Shown here piece after piece: positions 59,173 to 64,000 of a stretch of DNA of 64,000 bases. Location of the stretch: NCBI GenBank assembly GCA_026874595.1, contig CM049317.1:37976401-38040400 (forward strand). Reading direction: 5' to 3'. Both the position numbers and the translations under genes were made by a program. The stretch comes from Sipunculus nudus (Eukaryota; Annelida; Sipuncula; Golfingiida; Sipunculidae). Each line of letters starts with the position of its first letter. Position 1 is the first letter of the stretch. The notes below the pieces were generated by a model. It had not been told where the DNA came from. It did no database searches and saw only the letters and a program-made list of their open reading frames with translations.

Positions 59173-60715
59173 CATCTTAACATAGCAGATTTCAAACCTG
59201 AGACTTTTGTTGACGATCCCGACCATGATCAACTTGAACAGTTGTCAAAAGAACAGTTGTTGCGTTTCGGACAACACTTAAGGCTTAGTGTGAAGAAAGC
59301 TTTGAGAAAGCCTGATATCATTGCTAAAATCATGCAAGATCTAGTTAGCAAAGGTTTAATTGAAGAGACTGAAGTTGAAACATCAAAAATTGACAGCCTT
59401 GCTATGCAATTAGAATTTAAACAGTTGGAAATGCAACATCAGTTAGCATTAAAACAGTTAGAAAGAGATAAGGAAAAACAGAGAGGAGAGAGTGAAGAAC
59501 GTGAAAGGTTAGAAAATGACAGACTAAAAAATGAAATAGAGAAAAACTAGAAAAAGAAAAAGAAATTGAGTTAAAACGACTTGAGTTAGAAAGACTTAAA
59601 GTAGAATATAGTCTAAGTGCTGCCCCAACTCACGGTTTTATTGTTACTAAACACATCAGACTTGTCCCACCTTTTCAAGAAAAATAGATCGATAAATATT
59701 TCTAACACTTTGAAAAGGTAGCTGAAAATTTAAAATGGCCTAAGGAAAATTGGACTATGCTGTTACAAAGTGTATTGACTAGCAAGGCCAGATAAATTTA
59801 TACAGAGCTTTCAATAGAAGCTGCTGCTGACTATGACCTGGTAAAATGGTTAATCCTAAAAGGTTATGAGTTAGTTCCGGAGGCTTACTGCCAGAAATTC
59901 AGTTGTTGGGAAAAGCGCAAAGAACAGACCTATGTCGAATTTGCTAGGACAAAAGAGCAGTTGTTTGATCGCTGGTGTAGTTCTAAAAATGTGATGAAAG
60001 ATTATGACAATTTGCGCCAGTTGATTTTGCTTGAGGAATTTAAGCGCTGCATTAACGCAGATGTTAAAACTTTTCTTGATGAGAAAAGTCCTGAAACACT
60101 TGACATTGCTGCTCAATTAGCTGATGATTATTCATTAACACACAAAATGTCCTTTACTAGCAAATCAAACCAGTCATTCACAAACAAGAATGTAAATCAG
60201 TATGTTCAAAAGAAGTTTAAAGCGCAGTCATCCAGTACTAGTAGTCCTGATAGTTCAGCAAAGTCCATTACTACACCTCAGCCCACGTCCACTGTGTCCA
60301 AGTCCAACAAAGACCAGTCATTTTCAAAGAAATTTGTAATTACTGCAAGAAGGAAGGTAATCTAATATCTGAATGCTGGAAACTTGCAAATAAACCAAAT
60401 AGCAAACCTTCTAGTTTTCTTTCAAAGTCTATGTATAGCATAGTACAAGAGCCAGGCTCTTTTCATGTAAATAAGGGGTACAACTCCTTTATTGACTCCA
60501 ATAAAGAGTTTGATGCTACGGAGGCCCAAGTGCCGTCTGAATCCAAACAAGAATCCGTAGCTTGGGGGGTAAAAACCTCAGTTGATTCCTGCGAGGAATT
60601 TAATAAGGCTAGGTCTTTTCAAGACTCCTGCGAGGAGTATCCTCTAAATCAGGCTAAGTCCTTTTATGACTCTTGCGAGAGTATTTCAAATGAGGCCAGG
60701 TATCAAACACATTAA
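59173..60715 (+). pseudogene. gag: gag relic (SCAN-like capsid, zinc knuckle) of gypsy element
   Basis: Open from 59173, with ATA at 59182 where a start is expected. A Lys/Glu-rich coiled coil follows (to about 59640). After a frameshift near 59548 comes a capsid-like region (about 59670-60140) with PFQEK, HFEKVAENLKWP and YEL.PEAY.QKF, which resembles the SCAN-related gag of Gmr1-like gypsy elements. Two stops lie near 59686-59703 and one near 59792. The Ser/Thr/Lys-rich tail leads to a knuckle CNYCKKEGNLISEC (about 60332-60373), in which the His of CCHC is Asn and which sits in a shifted frame. The segment 60431-60715 has a repeated DSCEE motif. The gene is inactive. Confidence 0.75.
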
Positions 60716-60823
60716 AGGGAAAGACAATGTAATTTCTGATTGCTTATCGAGATGTTTATGAAATGTTGTAAACAGGATGTTTATGTAATGTTGTAAATAA
60801 GATGATTTTTGAGATGTTGTAAA

Positions 60824-61107
60824 GTACTGTGCACTTTGTGTATTTTACAGCGTGATTGTATTGATTTGTTGTTATACAACTGTTTTATTACTGTGTAATT
60901 GTATTGATTTTGTGTATTGTAATGTTAGGGTTGTTTTAAGAATATATTATGGTTATTTGTTAACAAAAAAACACGGATTTTTTTTTATTTATTCCCCTAG
61001 ATATTTTACGCTGCCTAGTGTTACAGAATCTGATTTTTTTTTATCTCCATTACAACATTTTGTGTTCATCTCGCATACATGATCTGTTTATATTAGGTTC
61101 CGTAACA
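60824..61107 (+). repeat. 3' LTR, truncated (R-U5 part only)
   Basis: Matches 58738-59015 of the 5' LTR, from GTACTGTGCAC to CCGTAACA, with scattered differences and poly-T length changes. The first about 520 bp, including the TATA box, is missing. The preceding 60758-60823 is a short GATGTTTATGTAATGTTGTAAA repeat-like stretch. Confidence 0.8.
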
Positions 61108-61111
61108 ATGT

Positions 61112-62591
61112 TCTGATATACATCTAATGAATGGACTCTTATATGACGAAATAAAAAAAAATGTCCTCGCGTATACGGTATGTTAAATTCTAAGTACGTC
61201 AAATGAGCCCCTGTAAATATACCCAAAGGAATAAACTGCAAACATCATTATACGTGGAATGGGTAACATATTTGGTGCAGACACAGACCAGATGCCCTTC
61301 CATTTCAAACACAAGGGAGTCGCCTTTAACATGCTTTATTGCATAAAGCTGGCGTTCTGAAATTACAGAAACAATAAACAAGTCCTTAAAACCACATACT
61401 GACTTGTTGTGACCCTTACTGTTTATAATATAAAGACATATCTGTATGAGTGTACCGTAACATTCTATACTCTAAGCAAATAGTCTCTGAAATATCCATA
61501 ACTAGAGTCCTATATAGATAGACAGCTTTAAGTTGAATTACAAAACATCAGTCCTATTGCAAGTATTATATCATACACTCCCTATTATTCAGTTTACCTA
61601 AACATTAATGTGCATGTTCAAATTGCAGTTATATTTACCTATGGAAACATTAATGACATATATAGCCATATAATAACGTTCTCTTTCTGGAAGAAGTTAA
61701 ACTTAATCATAAATATTTAGAGCACTGTGAATCCTGACAATTAAATAATATAAGAGTCTCATATAGTCTCTGGTCTTACAGGTGTTATCATAATGAAAAC
61801 TATCAATTAAGCAATTACCACAAATAAGCACTACAACACAGAATGATGTAACCTGTGAAATATTTAAACCACTTGAATGTAATATGACATATTGACAAGC
61901 CTGTATGCATCCTACATGCATTCAATTTAATGTGAAAGCCTTCTTACAATCTTAAACAATACCCCCAAATGCTCAGTCAAATATTCCAATACAGACAGAT
62001 AAACAATGTGATTAAATTTACTGCCGGTATACAAAGTCTCAAACGATATAGTAATCTACCCTGATTTACCTTTGGTACAGACATCAAACGAATAATATTG
62101 CCAGAATACATGAACAGCACAGCAAACAAACATCTCGGAATACTTAAATTCGTCCTCAGTGTCAAACTCGCATATTAAATTAAGCTTTAATGCTGACAAC
62201 CGTATGAAACTCATCCTCGGCGTCAAACTCAAACATATTAAACTCGACCGCAGTACAAAGTGGGATTCTTATGATTTCACATTTAAAGCATAACGTTTAT
62301 AACTCACAGAGATGCAGTTTCACCGCACAATGCACACAAAATCAATAACAAGGCCACAATACCTGAGGAGTGAGTCTCCCTCGGGCCCGAAACCACAAGA
62401 AATCGTCACAAGTGATGAAAAAGCGCCGCTGGACCGCTCACGGGTCCCGCGCCCCAAACCCCTCGACCTTCACCTTCCCAAACTCGCATTAAAACAAAAG
62501 GGGAGCGGTCCCAAAACCCAATTACGCGGGACCATTCTCACTATGAAGTCGCGCTATACGAAACCCCCTCCGGGGGCCAGAGATGGACGGA
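61112..62591. other. Unassigned sequence; right part probably BEL/Pao 3' end
   Basis: AT-rich and without genes up to about 62300. From about 62300 to 62591 it is GC-rich and lies just downstream (minus strand) of the BEL/Pao pol stop, so it is probably the element's 3' region and LTR. A purine-rich CCCGGAGGGGG stretch (minus strand, about 62565-62577) could be the polypurine tract. LTR borders could not be fixed. The plus-strand ORF at 62312-62662 shows no motif. Confidence 0.4.
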
Positions 62592-64000
62592 TTATGACTC
62601 GGCTTCCAATAGCAGACAACATCTTTGGACTGACCGTTTGTATTCTCCGTTCTTGGTTCTGACCTTGACGTTCCTGATGATGCCGTCCTGCCCCGGATAG
62701 ACCTCGAGAAGTCTGCCCATGTCCCACCTGCCTCGTGGCGCTGCTGAGTCTACGAGCAAGACAACATCTCCGGGTTTCAACTGTCGCCCCTTTGTTTTCC
62801 ATTTGACTCGTCTGGTCAATGTCGGTAGATATTCTGATATGAAACGTTGCCATATCCGTTTGACCATGGCTTGTACGAATTCGAATCGCTTGTGTAAGTT
62901 CTTTGTTTCCTCAAATGGGCCTTGTGGTATGTCAACAGTAGCTCGTCCCGACAGAAAATGGTTTGGTGTTAGTGGCTGTAAGTCGTTTGGATCATTCGGA
63001 GAATAACCTATGGGTCTTGAATTTAACAAAGCCTTAACCTCTGCGAAAACTGTAGACATCTCGTTCCATGTCAGCCTTTGGTCTCCCATTACTTTCATTG
63101 CACGTTTTACCTGCTTTATGAGGCTTTCGTAGAATCCCCCCTGATTCGGACTAAGTGGTGTGATAAACTTCCACGTCACCGAATGTAGCATCGCAAATTC
63201 CTTGAGTTCTTGACGCCCTGCTTGCACGAGTTTTTTAAGTTCCTTTTCTGTTCCGACGAATGACGTCCCATTGTCACTAATAATTGTAGTCGGCCATCCG
63301 TGCGTGCTAACAAAACGCCTGAGAGCCTGGAGGAAGGCCTGGGTTGATAAGTCGTCGACAATCTCCAAATGAACCGCGCGGACGGTTCCACACGTGAAAA
63401 TTGCTCCCCAAGCCTTTCTGGATTGGGTCCTTCCGAACTTTAGGTTGAATGGCCCAAATAAGTCAACGCCTGTTGTTGTAAAGGGTGGTGATTGCACCCT
63501 CATTCTCTCTGGGGGAAGATCCGCCATGAGTGTAGTGTGTGGTGGTTGCCTTAACTTCCGACAAACAATACATTTCCTGACAATTAATTTTGCTAAATTC
63601 CGCCCTCGCGTTATCCAGTACCTCCGTCTTGCTTCACATAATGTCCTTTCTGCTCCTGGATGGATCGCCTTTGAATGGGCATCAGCCATGACCAACTTCG
63701 CTATATGGCTTGAGCCTGGTAACAGAACTGGATGCACTTGGTCATACGACAAATTTGAACGTTTAAGCCTGCCTCCTACTCTTACAATCCCTTCCTATTC
63801 AAATGGGGAAAGGTCACTGTATTGTTGCCTCCAGTCACCCAAGTCCTCTTGGGCTTTCAAGATCCAGTGTCTCTCTGATGTCTCAATTTCGCGCGGTGAT
63901 AATGTGTCCCTCCGCTTATCCTTATTTCTGGCATTGTGCAGAAACCTGTAACACCAGGCTGTGACTCGAAGCATCTTATGCCAATCAGAAAAATCTCTGC
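62592..64000 (-). pseudogene. pol: BEL/Pao retrotransposon pol, integrase end (partial, one stop)
   Basis: The 3' part of pol, entering from the right edge of the window. It begins with an RNase H-to-integrase linker (WHKMLRVTAW, then SPREIE..ERHWI), has an in-frame TAG at 63795-63797, then reads open for about 400 codons to the stop at 62592. Counting from the TTG at 63752, the integrase zinc-binding domain has H26, H31, C61 and C64. The catalytic core has D97 (GVDLFGPF), D160 (IISDNGTSF) and E209 (GGFYESLIK). A C-terminal domain with RRVKWKTKGRQLKPGDVVLL resembles DUF5641, typical of BEL/Pao. The TAG makes it inactive unless it is read through. Plus-strand ORFs here are shadows. Confidence 0.88.

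Larger units (their letters stand above)
58215..61107 (+). mobile_element. Internally deleted Ty3/gypsy LTR retrotransposon
   Basis: Flanked by a perfect 4-bp duplication ATGT (58211-58214 and 61108-61111). It contains a full 5' LTR (58215-59015), a primer-binding site, a gag relic, the last codons of RNase H (KGKDNVISDCLSR at about 60718-60757) and a 3' LTR that lacks its U3 part (60824-61107). Protease, RT, most of RNase H and integrase are absent, so one deletion removed the end of gag through RNase H and a second removed the rest of pol together with U3. It cannot be autonomous. Confidence 0.85.

Noticed and set aside
63394..63951. Plus-strand ORF of 185 codons
   Set aside because: It lies antisense to the BEL/Pao integrase, which has all catalytic motifs on the minus strand.

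Overview
The window is eukaryotic, and almost all of it is transposable elements and their debris. No complete host gene could be supported. The organism is most likely a marine mollusc, probably a bivalve. This is inferred from AT-rich sequence, many short elements that end in an (RGAC)n tetranucleotide array and a hairpin (the DINE-1/pearl type of architecture known from bivalves and insects), L1/Tx1-like LINEs, SCAN-gag Ty3/gypsy and BEL/Pao retroelements. No marker gene fixes the species.

Positions 1-12442 hold a nest of Helentron-like non-autonomous elements (family A at 1-4774, family B at 4938-7300), a 15-bp minisatellite, a minus-strand LINE 3' end (7523-8150) and two tandem-repeat elements (9106-10140 and 10348-12442). 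Positions 13039-29573 are one plus-strand L1/Tx1-like LINE of about 4.7 kb, split by two Helentron-like insertions of 6757 bp (15859-22615) and 5077 bp (23206-28282). ORF2 resumes exactly across both, so the insertion boundaries can be read to the base. The first insertion contains a 2-kb inverted-repeat element and a nested family B copy. Positions 29583-33720 hold minus-strand LINE relics interrupted by a hAT element with a perfect 8-bp target duplication (31138-32385). Positions 33870-34919 hold a second copy of the 15-bp minisatellite, which preserves the empty site for the family B insertion at 4938.

Positions 35276-41807 hold two fold-back elements, a probable tRNA-derived SINE and a solo LTR with a 4-bp target duplication. 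Positions 44919-56498 are the most striking structure: two 5.6-kb terminal-inverted-repeat elements in opposite orientation, 281 bp apart. Each carries a transcription-unit-like set of exons with good splice sites, a CRE-containing GC-rich 5' end and a poly(A) signal. Positions 58215-61107 are an internally deleted Ty3/gypsy element with a tRNA-Pro-type primer-binding site; its LTR family is that of the solo LTR. Positions 62592-64000 are the 3' end of a BEL/Pao pol on the minus strand, cut by the window edge.

The order of events can be partly read. LINEs came first, Helentron-like elements then entered them, further Helentron-like copies entered those, and the paired TIR elements look comparatively young because their two copies are nearly identical by eye. 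All family names are assigned from motifs and architecture read by eye; no database search was run.
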